Assembly: GCF_024055715.1 (NCBI RefSeq) | Contig: NZ_JAMXMV010000041.1 | Coordinates: 1 to 35,244 of the forward strand | Length of the DNA: 35,244 bases | Direction of reading: 5' to 3' | Source: Actinoallomurus soli | GTDB lineage: Bacteria > Actinomycetota > Actinomycetes > Streptosporangiales > Streptosporangiaceae | Part shown: one piece after another, positions 1-7,866 of the stretch | How the letters are laid out: each line of letters starts with the position of its first letter | Position numbering within the stretch: position 1 is the first letter of the stretch | Translations under genes and position numbers: made by a program | Notes under the pieces: generated by a model | Seen by the model: only the letters and a program-made list of their open reading frames with translations | Databases searched by the model: none | Told to the model about the DNA's origin: nothing

Positions 1-78
1 CTGCCCGGCGTCCTTGCCCTTCGCCGGCTTACCAGGCTCAGCCACCGCGGCGTCCGCCTTCACTTCAGTTGTCGTCAT
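1..78 (-). CDS. 5' end of an unidentified gene (partial)
   Basis: Reading leftwards, an ATG at 78 opens a frame of 26 codons that leaves the window. The peptide begins MTTTEVKADAAVAEPG and continues with Lys, Gly and Pro; it is low-complexity and not diagnostic. An AAGGAG ribosome-binding site lies about ten bases upstream and sits inside a perfect inverted repeat (81-109), so expression may be controlled there. The start is well supported by the RBS. The function cannot be judged from 26 residues. Confidence 0.6.
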   Translation of the reverse strand, partial: MTTTEVKADAAVAEPGKPAKGKDAGQ

Positions 79-80
79 CG

Positions 81-109
81 GGTGTAACTCCTTGATCAGG
101 AGTTACACC
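81..109. promoter_or_regulatory. Perfect 11-bp inverted repeat over an RBS
   Basis: GGTGTAACTCC, a 7-base spacer (TTGATCA), then GGAGTTACACC. The right-hand part read on the minus strand contains the AAGGAG RBS of the gene starting at 78. It can be read as an operator for a dimeric regulator (TetR, MarR or MerR type) or as an RNA hairpin that hides the RBS. The sequence does not decide between these. Confidence 0.6.
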
Positions 110-242
110 GAAAACCGTACAGTCCCGAGGCCCGCAGTTCCTCGATGTCCTCGGCGGTGGTGGTCGGTGACAGATGTTCGTGGACCACCGTCAGCACTGC
201 GGCGAGTCCGGATCGAGCGGTGGGTGTGTCCTGGTCATCGGC
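96..242 (-). pseudogene. C-terminal remnant or small ORF, unidentified
   Basis: An open minus-strand frame with strongly G/C-ending codons reads through AVLTVVHEHLSPTTTAEDIE and ELRASGLYGF to a TGA at 96-98, inside the palindrome. The only plausible internal start is a GTG at 197, giving 33 residues. Codon bias and amphipathic composition suggest real coding descent, but no family is recognised. It is more likely the tail of a deleted gene than an intact small gene. Confidence 0.3.
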
Positions 243-305
243 GGTTCCTCGGTTCAGGGGACGGTGATGCGGCCGCCGTGTGGCCGTAGGCGGTGGCCTG
301 TTGGT

Positions 306-1202
306 TCAGCTCTCGTCGGAGAGGGGGCCGATGAAGGTGTCGGCGACCCAGCGTGCGACCTCGGTCGGGTAAGGCGCGGCCAGTCCGAGCACGATGTGGC
401 GGAACCCGCTGTCGAGGGCCGCACGGATTGCGTGGCGGGTATCGTCAGGCCGGTCGTAGGAGGCCGGCAGGACGATGGATCGGGTGATCTCGGCCGGGTC
501 CCGGCCGATCTCGGCGCACAACTGGTCCAGCTTGGCATTGCGTGCGATCGCAACGTCGATGCTGCCGCCGGGCATGTTCCACCGGTCCGCATGCTCGGCA
601 ACCACGCGTAGCGTCGGAGTGGACTGGCCGCCGATCACGATCGGCGGGTGGGGCCGCTGCACGGGCTTGGGATTGCAGAACGCAGCTGTCAGCCGGTGGT
701 AGTCGCCCTTGAAGTCGAACGGCTCGGTTTCGGTCCACAGTCTGCGGATGATCGTGCACGCCTCGGCGAGGCTCTCGACAGCATGGGTGGCATCGTGAAA
801 GGGGAGCCCGTGCGCTTCGTACTCGCGCTGGGCCAGCGGCACGTCGGGCCGGGAACCTGCGCCGATGCCGAACTCGAGCCGGCCGCCGGAGACGACGTCG
901 ACGGTGGCGGCGATTTTCGCCAGGATGGCCGGTGGGCGGAACCTGTTGCTCGTGACCATCACCCCCAGACGCAGTCGCTCGGTTTGGGCTGCGAGAGCGG
1001 GCAGGAGTGTCCAGCCCTCGAAGGTTGGCCCGTTCGGGTCGCCGCCGAGCGGCATGAGGTGGTCGAACAGCCAGACGTGCTCGATCTGCGGAATCCGGTC
1101 GGCCTCACGCCAGACCCGCAGAACGTCCTGGTAGGTGACCTGGGATGGGGCGGTCATGATTCCGAAGCTGGGGCCGCGGGTCGACGCGACGGGGTCGGTC
1201 AC
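306..1202 (-). CDS. LLM-class (luciferase-like) F420/flavin-dependent oxidoreductase
   Basis: The 298-residue protein has the bacterial-luciferase TIM-barrel pattern: first strand PSFGIMTAPSQ, then EHVWLFDHLMPLGGD, a hallmark ERLRLGVMVTSNRFRPPA stretch, KIAATVDVVSGGRLEFGIGAG, and HPPIVIGGQSTPTLRVVAEH. Such enzymes use F420 or FMN as a hydride or oxygen-transfer cofactor; the substrate cannot be inferred. The GTG at 1202 is chosen because the alternative ATG at 1157 would cut the first beta strand. Its start overlaps the TGA of the upstream hydrolase remnant as GTGA, so it was probably translationally coupled to that gene and shares its TetR-controlled promoter. Length is normal for the family. 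Confidence 0.88.
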   Translation of the reverse strand: MTDPVASTRGPSFGIMTAPSQVTYQDVLRVWREADRIPQIEHVWLFDHLMPLGGDPNGPTFEGWTLLPALAAQTERLRLGVMVTSNRFRPPAILAKIAATVDVVSGGRLEFGIGAGSRPDVPLAQREYEAHGLPFHDATHAVESLAEACTIIRRLWTETEPFDFKGDYHRLTAAFCNPKPVQRPHPPIVIGGQSTPTLRVVAEHADRWNMPGGSIDVAIARNAKLDQLCAEIGRDPAEITRSIVLPASYDRPDDTRHAIRAALDSGFRHIVLGLAAPYPTEVARWVADTFIGPLSDES

Positions 1203-1509
1203 TTCGAGTCGATCCTTCCTAGCGGGTTGCTGGTCGTGGTGAGGGAGTCGTGGGCGGTGGGCCGTGCGTTGTCGTCGAGGCCGAGTGCGGCGCGCAGGGA
1301 TGCGAGGGTGGCCTGCTGGACGAGCGCGACGCGTTCGGGGTTCTGCCGGGGGATAAGACGACGACCGGCAGGTTGTGGCCGGTCGTCGGCGCGGTGACCC
1401 GTACCAGCAGGTCCTGGCCGCGGTCGGGGGCGGTGAGCCTGACCGGCGCGACCGAGATGACCGGCGCGCTCGGGTCGGTGATGGCAGGGGGTGATGCGGT
1501 GTCGCTCAT
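1199..1509 (-). pseudogene. Internally deleted alpha/beta-hydrolase remnant
   Basis: From ATG 1509 the frame reads MSDTASPPAITDPSAP and then a strand ending LPVVVLSPG (to about 1345), which resembles the N-terminus of actinobacterial chlorophyllase-like alpha/beta hydrolases up to the strand before the HG oxyanion motif. From about 1342, in a different minus frame, NPERVALVQQATLASLRAAL and NPLGRIDSK match the C-terminal end of the same kind of protein, ending at TGA 1199-1201. The whole catalytic core (nucleophile elbow, Asp, His) is missing. The simplest explanation is an internal deletion with a frame change at 1340-1348. The promoter, operators and coupling to the downstream oxidoreductase remain. 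The family assignment is by recall. Confidence 0.6.
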
Positions 1510-1562
1510 GGGAGTCCTCGCTAGTGGGAGGGATGATTGGGGCGAGCTGGCACAATCAGTTC

Positions 1563-1604
1563 CGGAGCGTCGCTCCGAATCCGAATATATGGAGCAATGC
1601 TCCG
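1563..1604. promoter_or_regulatory. Paired GGAGC/GCTCC operators between TetR gene and hydrolase remnant
   Basis: Two inverted repeats lie 27 bp centre to centre: CGGAGCG-T-CGCTCCG at 1563-1577 and GGAGC-AAT-GCTCC at 1591-1603. An A/T-rich stretch (AATATAT) between them resembles a -10 element. They sit in the divergent intergenic region, so the TetR product of 1628-2266 probably binds here and represses both itself and the leftward operon. A homologous pair occurs at 11043-11081. Confidence 0.65.
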
Positions 1605-1627
1605 CTTGGCAACCTGGAGGTGCCCGC

Positions 1628-2266
1628 ATGTCACCGGCAGACACGCCACAGGCCCGCGGCGAGCGGCGCAAGCGGTCCGACGCGCGCCGGAACGCCCAGA
1701 CCCTGCTCGACGCCGCCGCGGCCGTCTTCGCCCGCGCCGGCATCGACGCTCCGGTGCGGGACATCGCCGCCGAGGCGGGCGTCGGCATGGGCACCGTCTA
1801 CCGGCACTTCCCCACCCGCCCCGACCTGGTGGTCGCGGTCTTCCGCCACCAGGTCGACGCGCTCGCCGCGACCCCGGCCGGCGCCTCCGGCGAGAACCCC
1901 GAGAACCCTTACGAGGCTCTGCGGTCCTGGGTGGCCCGGTTCACCGACTTCCTGGTGACCAAGCACGGCCTGCCCGAGGCACTGCACTCGGACCAGGCGG
2001 GGCTGGAGAGCCTGCACGCCGAGTTCGTCGACCGCCTCGTCCCGGTCCTCGACCGGCTGCTGCGGGCCTGCGTCGACGCCGGCCGGATCCGCGCGGACGT
2101 ACGCCCCCTGGACCTGATGATCGCCATCGGCAACCTGTGCATCGGCGCCGACACCTTCCCCGGCTACCGCGCCCGCCACATGGTCGACGTCCTCCTCGCC
2201 GGCCTCCTGCACCACGCCCCCGCCCCCACCGACGCCGACCGGCCCAGGACACCCACAGCGCCCTGA
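1628..2266 (+). CDS. TetR/AcrR-family transcriptional regulator
   Basis: This is a 212-residue protein. Residues 15-62 form the TetR HTH: NAQTLLDAAAAVFARAGIDA, PVRDIAAEAGVGMGTVYRHF, then PTRPDLVVAVFRHQ. The rest is the helical ligand-binding and dimer domain. The ATG at 1628 follows CTGGAGG, a good RBS, and directly abuts the operator region; the same frame is open further upstream but would run through the operators. Divergent orientation to the hydrolase remnant and oxidoreductase is the classic TetR local-repressor layout. The ligand is unknown. The C-terminal tail (after about residue 195) is Pro/Thr-rich. Confidence 0.9.
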   Translation: MSPADTPQARGERRKRSDARRNAQTLLDAAAAVFARAGIDAPVRDIAAEAGVGMGTVYRHFPTRPDLVVAVFRHQVDALAATPAGASGENPENPYEALRSWVARFTDFLVTKHGLPEALHSDQAGLESLHAEFVDRLVPVLDRLLRACVDAGRIRADVRPLDLMIAIGNLCIGADTFPGYRARHMVDVLLAGLLHHAPAPTDADRPRTPTAP

Positions 2267-2488
2267 ACGACGTCGCCGCGCGGGAGCCGCAACCCTGTCT
2301 TCCACGGTGCGCGGCGACTCAGTCGCCTCGTCGCCGGCCACCCCGGCCCCATCGGGACCCGATCGGATCCCTGCGGGCAGGCTATTCGGCTTGGGTCTTG
2401 GTCGACCTTGCCGCGCGCGGCCCTGTTGAGCGCCCCGGAGTCGGCGCCGGCGTTGACGCGCCACAGCTTCTGATCCGGCAGGCCGGCC

Positions 2489-2662
2489 TGCGATGACATC
2501 GCCGGTGGACGGTTGATACCCGTCGAGCATTCCCTGGCGCAGGGTCGCCATGAACGTGCCCATCGCGTCACGGAACAGCGAGGCGCGGGCCGGATCGGCG
2601 GTGATCCAGTCGAAGTACGGCATGCCGAGGTGCTTCGTCGCGGCCGGCCGTCCCGTGCGAAG
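2489..2662 (-). pseudogene. O-methyltransferase (SAM-dependent) fragment
   Basis: Antisense to the intergenic stretch, one minus-strand frame reads LRTGRPAATKHLGMPYFDW, ITADPARASLFRDAMGTFM and then GYQPSTGDVIA. This resembles the segment of caffeate or hydroxyneurosporene-type O-methyltransferases just before the SAM-binding motif I (DVGGGxG). The match stops where that glycine motif should start and neither end has a start or stop, so it is a decayed fragment. The remaining bases 2267-2488 and 2663-2741 show no gene I can support. Confidence 0.45.
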
Positions 2663-2741
2663 CGTGGAACCGAGCGACGTCGGCGTACTGAGCGATTTTG
2701 TGTATCGAGCGGAGCGGTGTCCGTGTCCTAGCGTCGCGGTC

Positions 2742-3908
2742 GTGAGCGAGGTCAAGATCGAACCCTTTCCAGTGAGCATTCCCGAACGCGACCTGACGGA
2801 CCTGCGGGAGCGTCTCGACCGTGTCCGGCTTCCTGAAGCGGAGACGGTTCCGGACGGTGCGCAGGGCATCGGATTGAGTCGCCTGCGGAGCCTGCTCGAC
2901 GCGTGGCGACAGCACGACTGGCGGGCCCTGGAGAAGCGGTGGAACGCGATACCGCACTACCGCACCCGTCTGGACGGCCTCGGCATCGCGTTCTGGTGGG
3001 TGCGCTCTCCCGAGCCCGACGCGTTTCCTCTGGTGCTGACGCACGGCTGGCCCGGCTCGGTGCTGGAGTTCGAGGACGTCATCGGGCCGCTGACCGACCC
3101 GGTCGCGCACGGCGGGTCCGCTGAGGACGCCTTCGACGTGGTGGTGCCCGCCCTGCCCGGCTTCGGGTTCAGCGAGCGGCCCCAGGAACCCGGCTGGAAT
3201 CCCGGCCGTACCGCACGGGCCTGGGCAGATCTGATGACGCGGCTCGGGTACGGACGTTTCGGGGCGCACGGCGGCGACTGGGGCGCGCTCGTCAGCACCG
3301 AGCTGGCTCGCCTGGTGCCCGAGCGGGTTGCCGCCCTGCATCTGACCATGCCGTTCGCGTCGCCCCTGCCCGAAGACGTGGCGACGGCCGACGACACGGA
3401 GAAGGGCATGCTCGCCAGACGCGAGAGGTTCATGCTGACCGGCTCCACCCATGTGCGGGTCCAGAGTGTGCTCCCGCAGACGCTGGGCTACTCCCTGCTC
3501 GACTCTCCCGCCGGGCTCGCCGCGTGGCTGAGCGAGGCACTGGTCGCCTTTTCGGACACGCGACCAGAGGCGGGCGGTGGGGTCAGCGTGGCCCAGCAAC
3601 TGGACGACATCGCCCTGTACTGGTTCACCCGCACCGGCGCCTCCGCCGCGCGCTGGTACTGGGAGGCGGCGCGGGGGACGCCGCGGGACGCGGAGACGCA
3701 GAACGCGCTGACCGTGACCGTGCCGACCGCCTTCACGCTGTTTCCGGCCGAACCGTTCCCGGTCTCCCGGCGTTGGGCGGCACACCGGTACCACAATCTC
3801 ATCAGCTGGAACGAGATGGAGTACGGCGGGCACTTCGCGGGCTGGGAACAGCCCGGCGTCCTGGTCAGCGAGCTGCGGAACGCCTTCCGGCAGGTCCGTG
3901 ATCACTGA
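2742..3908 (+). CDS. Epoxide hydrolase (EHN-type alpha/beta hydrolase)
   Basis: This 388-residue protein, started at GTG 2742, has an N-terminal EHN segment (PFPVSIPERDLTDLRERL, with the W-rich ALEKRWNAIPHYRTRLDG) followed by an alpha/beta hydrolase. HGWPGS at residues 101-106 is the oxyanion motif, GGDWG at 177-181 carries the nucleophile Asp179, and GGHFAGWE at 362-369 carries the catalytic His364. Tyr250 in TLGYSLLDSP is a candidate epoxide-polarising Tyr. Family members add water to epoxides through an Asp ester intermediate. The frame is open further upstream, but that would add 64 residues unlike the family, and GTG 2742 gives the usual length. It is convergent with the AraC-type frame. 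Confidence 0.9.
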   Translation: MSEVKIEPFPVSIPERDLTDLRERLDRVRLPEAETVPDGAQGIGLSRLRSLLDAWRQHDWRALEKRWNAIPHYRTRLDGLGIAFWWVRSPEPDAFPLVLTHGWPGSVLEFEDVIGPLTDPVAHGGSAEDAFDVVVPALPGFGFSERPQEPGWNPGRTARAWADLMTRLGYGRFGAHGGDWGALVSTELARLVPERVAALHLTMPFASPLPEDVATADDTEKGMLARRERFMLTGSTHVRVQSVLPQTLGYSLLDSPAGLAAWLSEALVAFSDTRPEAGGGVSVAQQLDDIALYWFTRTGASAARWYWEAARGTPRDAETQNALTVTVPTAFTLFPAEPFPVSRRWAAHRYHNLISWNEMEYGGHFAGWEQPGVLVSELRNAFRQVRDH

Positions 3909-4304
3909 ACGGGCCGGGCGATCGCCTGTGCCGTGGTCGCTGGTCGGCTGCCGGCGTGACGGGCGAACCCAGCGTGACGGGCGTACACCTGTCTCGCGGG
4001 GGAAGACCGCGGACAGGTGTGCCGTACTGGAGAACCCGCACCGTTGCGCCGCCTGCGTGACCGTGACACCACGTTCCAGCAGTCGTTTGGCCTCGGCGAC
4101 ACGCAGCAGGGTGAGGTAGCGGTGCGGCGTGTGACCGGTAGCCCGCTTGAACACTCGCAGGAAGTGGGAGGGACTGAACCGCGCCACACCGGCCAGCTCC
4201 GCGACGGTCACCGGCCGATCCAGTCGGTCCCGCATGTACACCACCGTCTGACGCACGGGGCCTGCGGCCTCGCGCGGGACGAGGTCACCGAGTTCCACCG
4301 CCAT
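3909..4304 (-). CDS. AraC-type HTH regulator, no stop codon found before the convergent gene
   Basis: From ATG 4304 (weak upstream AGGAC) the frame gives MAVELGDLVPREAAGPVRQT and two AraC HTH motifs: VTVAELAGVARFSPSHFLRV and VTVTQAAQRCGFSSTAHLSA, ending TGVRPSRW. This is a complete DNA-binding unit of about 113 residues without an effector domain. Where a stop is expected, the codons VRPSRW are duplicated (tandem 18-bp repeats 3951-3968 and 3969-3986, 16/18 identical). The frame then stays open antisense to the whole epoxide hydrolase, with no stop until 2565. The given left end is the edge of the non-overlapping part, not a real stop. It may regulate the epoxide hydrolase. Confidence 0.55.
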
Positions 4305-4477
4305 GTCCTGCCTTTCACGTCGCGGGGCTGCTGGAGCCATGCATGGGATCGGAGGGGCCACGGGCTCCGGGCACGGCTGCTGTGTCTGCGCCGTCCGGAC
4401 CGCTCAATGGACTTGGCCGAAGCCCGCGACGACTGCGACGCCCCTGATCATCAATCGGCCGGTCGCGCCTCGGAAGA

Positions 4478-4503
4478 CCATCCACTGCCCATCCACTGCC
4501 CAT
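4478..4503. repeat. Short direct repeats (11 bp, two copies plus a part)
   Basis: CCATCCACTGC occurs at 4478-4488 and 4489-4499, followed by a partial copy CCAT. They lie in the 273-bp gap between the AraC-type gene and the NTPase gene. This may be a direct-repeat binding site or simple slippage. Confidence 0.4.
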
Positions 4504-4577
4504 GCGTTGCCCGGTGTGCCTGGCGGATCGGCCGGGGGGCTCTCCGGCCGTTGGTGAGCCTGGGCTAACGTTGATCC

Positions 4578-6572
4578 GTGGCGGTGCTGGGCGAGCGGCT
4601 GCGAGAGCTGCGCAGGCGTTCGTTCGTCGGCCGGGACAGCGAGGTGTCGCTGTTTCGGACCGCGCTGGCCGAACCGGGCCTGATCTTCGTGCACGGAGCG
4701 GGTGGTGTCGGCAAGAGTGCGCTGCTCGAGGTGTTCGGGGAGGTAGCGGAAGCCGCTGGACGCCCCGTGGTCCGAGTCGACGTACGGCATCTGCGGCTGG
4801 CGCCGGGCGCGATGCCCGCGGTGGCCGGCGGTGACCGGCCGGTCCTGCTGATCGACACCTATGAACTGCTGGCGGACAGTGACGACTGGGTACGCGAGGA
4901 ATACCTGCCTTCGCTGCCCGGCGACGTGCTCGTGGTGATCGCCGGGCGTCAGGCGCCCCGTGCGCAGTGGCGGGCGGACCCGGCATGGCGGGACCTGATG
5001 CGGGTCGTCGCGCTGGACAACCTGTCGCCTGACGACGGGCGGCGGTACCTGACGGTCCAGCAGGTGCCGCCGGAGTGGCACGGCCGGTTGCTGGCCATCA
5101 GCCACGGCCATCCGCTGGCCCTGTCGATGCTGGTCGACGCGGTACGCCGGGGTGCCGAACCGCGCACGCTGGCCGATCTGCCGGACGTGGTGAGCGCGCT
5201 GCTGACGCAGGCGGTCGACGCGGCGCCGAGCCCGCGGCACCGGGCGGTGCTGGAGATCTGCGCACACGCGCCCGTGACCACCGAAGAACTTCTGCACGAG
5301 GTGATCGGCGCGGATGCCGGGGAGTTGTTCGCCTGGTTGCGCGCGCTGCCGTTCGTGGATGAGGGACCGCGGGGGCTGTACCCGCATGACATCGCTCGTG
5401 ACGCCCTCGACTCGGACCTGCGCTGGCGCGCCCCCGGCCGGTACGCCGATCTGCAGAGTAGGATCGCGGCCGCGATGCTCGCTCGGATCCGCGCGTCGGT
5501 GGACGAGCGTGAACAGATCCAGCTGCTCGTGGACACGATCGTCGCGGCCAGTGCCCGCTCGAAGATCGAAACGTGCACCGCGCCGCCGCCGACGATGCAG
5601 GCGTACGCCGACCGGCTGCGAGACGGGGATCGAGATCCGATCATCGCGATGACCTCGGCCTGGCAGGGCGAACAGCAGGCCGCGCTGGCCGCGTACTGGA
5701 TGACGCGGCAGCCCGCGGCATTCTGGGTGTTCCGTTCCCTGTCGGGGGAGCCGCGTGGCTATGCCGCGTGCCTGGAGCTGACCGGGGCGGAGCTCGACGA
5801 GGACCCGGGGGCAGCCGCCATGTGGCGCTACGCACATGACAACGGCGCACCCCGCCCCGGCGAACAGGTACGGGCCTGGCGGTTCTTCCTCGACCGCGAC
5901 CACGGTCAGTTCTCTTCGCCGTCGGTGACTCTGTTCGCGGCCTGCCAGACCCTTGACATCCTGATCCGCGGCGACAACTCGGCATGGACGCTGGTGGGCG
6001 CGTACGCCGACGCGGCCCGGTGGTGCCACACCCTCGCGAACCTCGGTTTCCAGCCCGCGTCAGGAGCCGAGTACGCGGTCGGCGACAGGCGGTTCCCCGT
6101 TTTCGCGCACGACTGGCGCCGCGTCGACGTCACGGAGTGGCTGCGCTTCGTCCGCGCCCGCCAAACCGGTGCGCCGGTTCAGCTGACCGAACCCGGCAAG
6201 GGCAAGGCGGTGCTCTCTGAGCCGGAGTTCGCGCGTGCCGTCCGGGACGCTCTGCGGGACCTGCACGCGCCGGAGCGGATACGAGACAACCCGCTGCTGC
6301 GCTCGCGCGTGGTGCGGCAGCACGAGCGCGGCGATCGGCCGTCCGTCGACACGCTCCGAGACCTGTTCGCCACGGGCGCGGGTGTGCTGCGGCCCGATCT
6401 GGGCGCGTTGGTGGACCGCACGTTCCTGCACCCGGCTACCACCCAGGAACGCATCGCCCAGCAGCTGCACCTGTCCTTCAACACCTACCGGCGCCACCGG
6501 GACCGGGCGGTCGCCCACCTCACCGAGTGGCTCTGGGCCCGCGAGGTCGGACAGCGGCCCGACACGGAGTGA
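4578..6572 (+). CDS. P-loop NTPase with GNAT-like middle and C-terminal HTH
   Basis: This is a 664-residue cytoplasmic protein from GTG 4578. Residues 1-48 contain RRSFVGRDSEVSLFR and the Walker A motif GAGGVGKSA (40-48); LLID at 90-93 is the Walker B strand. The layout is that of STAND/AAA_16 regulators such as those in LuxR and AfsR-like proteins. Residues about 355-530 (RQPAAFWVFRSLSGEPRGYA, ANLGFQPA, VFAHDWR) look like a GNAT acetyltransferase-like fold. Residues 612-650 (TTQERIAQQLHLSFNTYRRH) look like a LuxR or sigma-4-type HTH. An ATP-driven transcriptional regulator is the likely role; the target is unknown. The RBS is weak. Confidence 0.7.
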   Translation: MAVLGERLRELRRRSFVGRDSEVSLFRTALAEPGLIFVHGAGGVGKSALLEVFGEVAEAAGRPVVRVDVRHLRLAPGAMPAVAGGDRPVLLIDTYELLADSDDWVREEYLPSLPGDVLVVIAGRQAPRAQWRADPAWRDLMRVVALDNLSPDDGRRYLTVQQVPPEWHGRLLAISHGHPLALSMLVDAVRRGAEPRTLADLPDVVSALLTQAVDAAPSPRHRAVLEICAHAPVTTEELLHEVIGADAGELFAWLRALPFVDEGPRGLYPHDIARDALDSDLRWRAPGRYADLQSRIAAAMLARIRASVDEREQIQLLVDTIVAASARSKIETCTAPPPTMQAYADRLRDGDRDPIIAMTSAWQGEQQAALAAYWMTRQPAAFWVFRSLSGEPRGYAACLELTGAELDEDPGAAAMWRYAHDNGAPRPGEQVRAWRFFLDRDHGQFSSPSVTLFAACQTLDILIRGDNSAWTLVGAYADAARWCHTLANLGFQPASGAEYAVGDRRFPVFAHDWRRVDVTEWLRFVRARQTGAPVQLTEPGKGKAVLSEPEFARAVRDALRDLHAPERIRDNPLLRSRVVRQHERGDRPSVDTLRDLFATGAGVLRPDLGALVDRTFLHPATTQERIAQQLHLSFNTYRRHRDRAVAHLTEWLWAREVGQRPDTE

Positions 6573-6875
6573 CCCCGCCACGGACATCGTCCTTGGGCCC
6601 GTGCGTGGGTGCACCGCGCCTCTCCCCGGTTGCCGGCGCCGTTCGAACAGGGGGCCGCCGAGGAAAGCCCAAGATGGGGGAGACCCGATTTGAATCCGGC
6701 CTCACCTCGCTTCTCGGTGCCGGGGCCTTGAGCGCTTTCTGTCCCGTCTCGTCGAACCCAAGGCAGTCTTGTTGGTCATGAGGCATTTGCCGGTTCGTCG
6801 CACGTAGTCCGACGACGTCAGGACGAGACCTCCCTTAAGATCGCCGTGCACCGCCATCCCGAATGGAGTATGCGA
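6573..6875. other. Intergenic region without a supported gene
   Basis: This 303-bp gap lies between the NTPase gene and the SMI1/KNR4 gene. A short tRNA-like string (GATTTGAATC near 6690) was tested on both strands and does not form a T-arm. No convincing reading frame was seen. Confidence 0.5.
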
Positions 6876-7373
6876 ATGTCCCCGCCGGTGACCGTCCCCG
6901 AATGGCGCGAGTTCTTGACCGGTCCCGCCACCCGATGGCCCGGCACGCAGCCTGCGGGCGAGGACGCGGTCCGCGCCGCCGAGCAGCGGCTCGGCGTCCG
7001 GCTGCCGCCCAGCTACCGGAACTTCCTGCTGGTCAGCGACGGCTGGGCCAAGATGCCGACCAACGCGGGCACGTTGCGAAGGGTCGAGGAGATCGGCTGG
7101 TACCCGGAGGCGGACCCCGAGATGTGGACCGCGTGGTTCGGGCACATGGACTTCCCCGAATTGGAGTCCGAGCTCAGACGGTGCGTACTGATCTCCACCG
7201 ACACCAACCAGGGCGACGTCTGGGTGCTCAGCGCGGACCACATCGGCGCGGACGGCGAATGGCGGGCCTACGAGTGGTGGCCGGGTGACGGCGGCGACCT
7301 GGTGCCCCACGACGGCTTCGGCGCCCTGCTGCTCAGCGCACGCGACAAGTGGCTGGCCGAGGCGGAGGCCTGA
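6876..7373 (+). CDS. SMI1/KNR4-family protein (SUKH-type)
   Basis: A 165-residue protein from ATG 6876, which has GGAG seven bases upstream; in-frame GTG 6846 and ATG 6870 are less well placed. The pattern PAGEDAVRAAEQRLGVRLPP, SYRNFLLVSDGW and the later WRAYEWWPGDGGDLVPHDGF is typical of the SMI1/KNR4 (SUKH) fold. Family members are common as immunity proteins of polymorphic toxin systems, though many stand alone. No toxin gene is adjacent; the giant papain-like protein lies 6 kb away on the other strand. Role as an immunity protein is therefore only a possibility. Confidence 0.85.
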   Translation: MSPPVTVPEWREFLTGPATRWPGTQPAGEDAVRAAEQRLGVRLPPSYRNFLLVSDGWAKMPTNAGTLRRVEEIGWYPEADPEMWTAWFGHMDFPELESELRRCVLISTDTNQGDVWVLSADHIGADGEWRAYEWWPGDGGDLVPHDGFGALLLSARDKWLAEAEA

Positions 7374-7376
7374 CGC

Positions 7377-7565
7377 TCATACGCTGACCACCGGCGGTGC
7401 CGGTGGCCGCCCTGACGTGGCGGTCGGGCCGGTCGTGGCCGAAGGCCGCGGGTCGGCTTGGGCGGCCTTGCGGGCCTCGGCCGCGACCACGTCACTGGTC
7501 AGGACACCGACCCGCAGAACCGCGGCGATCCCGTCGCAGCTGACCAAAGTGCCGGCGCGGGGCAG
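7377..7565 (-). pseudogene. IS21-type transposase (IstA) C-terminal remnant
   Basis: A minus-strand frame reads GIAAVLRVGVLTSDVVAAEA then RKAAQADP, ending PPVVSV and TGA at 7377-7379. It resembles the C-terminal region of IS21-family IstA transposases (AALRVGALTADVVALEARKAA pattern). No catalytic DDE core, IstB helper or terminal repeats are present. It is a trace of a decayed insertion directly after the SMI1/KNR4 stop. The match is by recall. Confidence 0.45.
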
Positions 7566-7674
7566 GGTGGCACGGCCGTGCGAGATCGCGGAAGTCCTGT
7601 GCTTTCTGTGTCTTTCCGCGACCCGCCTTCGTCACGGGCGCCGCGATCCCGCACGCGCGGCTGCCCGGGGCGGG

Positions 7675-7785
7675 GTGATCACCTCGATCGGATACTGCGG
7701 CTTCGCCTGCGGGCCGCCACTGATCGGAGCCCTCGCCGACCGGACCGGCCTGGCGCCGGCCCTGCCGGCGATCGCCGCGGTGAGT
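7675..7785 (+). pseudogene. MFS transporter fragment
   Basis: The peptide VITSIGYCGFACGPPLIGAL followed by ADRTGLAPALPAIAAV matches the conserved late transmembrane hairpin of major-facilitator permeases (GYxGfxxGPPlIGxlAdxtGL). No start or other transmembrane segments precede it in any frame, so only this fragment survives. It lies just upstream of the TetR gene at 7867, which may once have controlled the intact transporter. Confidence 0.5.
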
Positions 7786-7834
7786 CCGATCCGGTCGGCA
7801 CGTAGTTGGTCCAGCTCCCGCTCCACCGTCAAGA

Positions 7835-7846
7835 CGACTGGTCTAA
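7835..7846. promoter_or_regulatory. TetR operator upstream of the TetR gene
   Basis: CGACTGGTCTAA just before the TetR start at 7867 repeats the core of the two palindromes at 8500-8529. This suggests autoregulation. Confidence 0.5.
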
Positions 7847-7866
7847 TCCGGTGGTATGGTCAGGCC

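Noticed and set aside
4404-6029. Minus-strand frame of 541 codons under the NTPase gene
   Set aside because: Antisense shadow; Arg/His/Gln-rich with no recognisable domain, while the plus frame has Walker motifs.
6660-6720. tRNA-like string with GATTTGAATC
   Set aside because: On either strand the T-stem cannot form five pairs around the loop, and no acceptor, D or anticodon arms fit.
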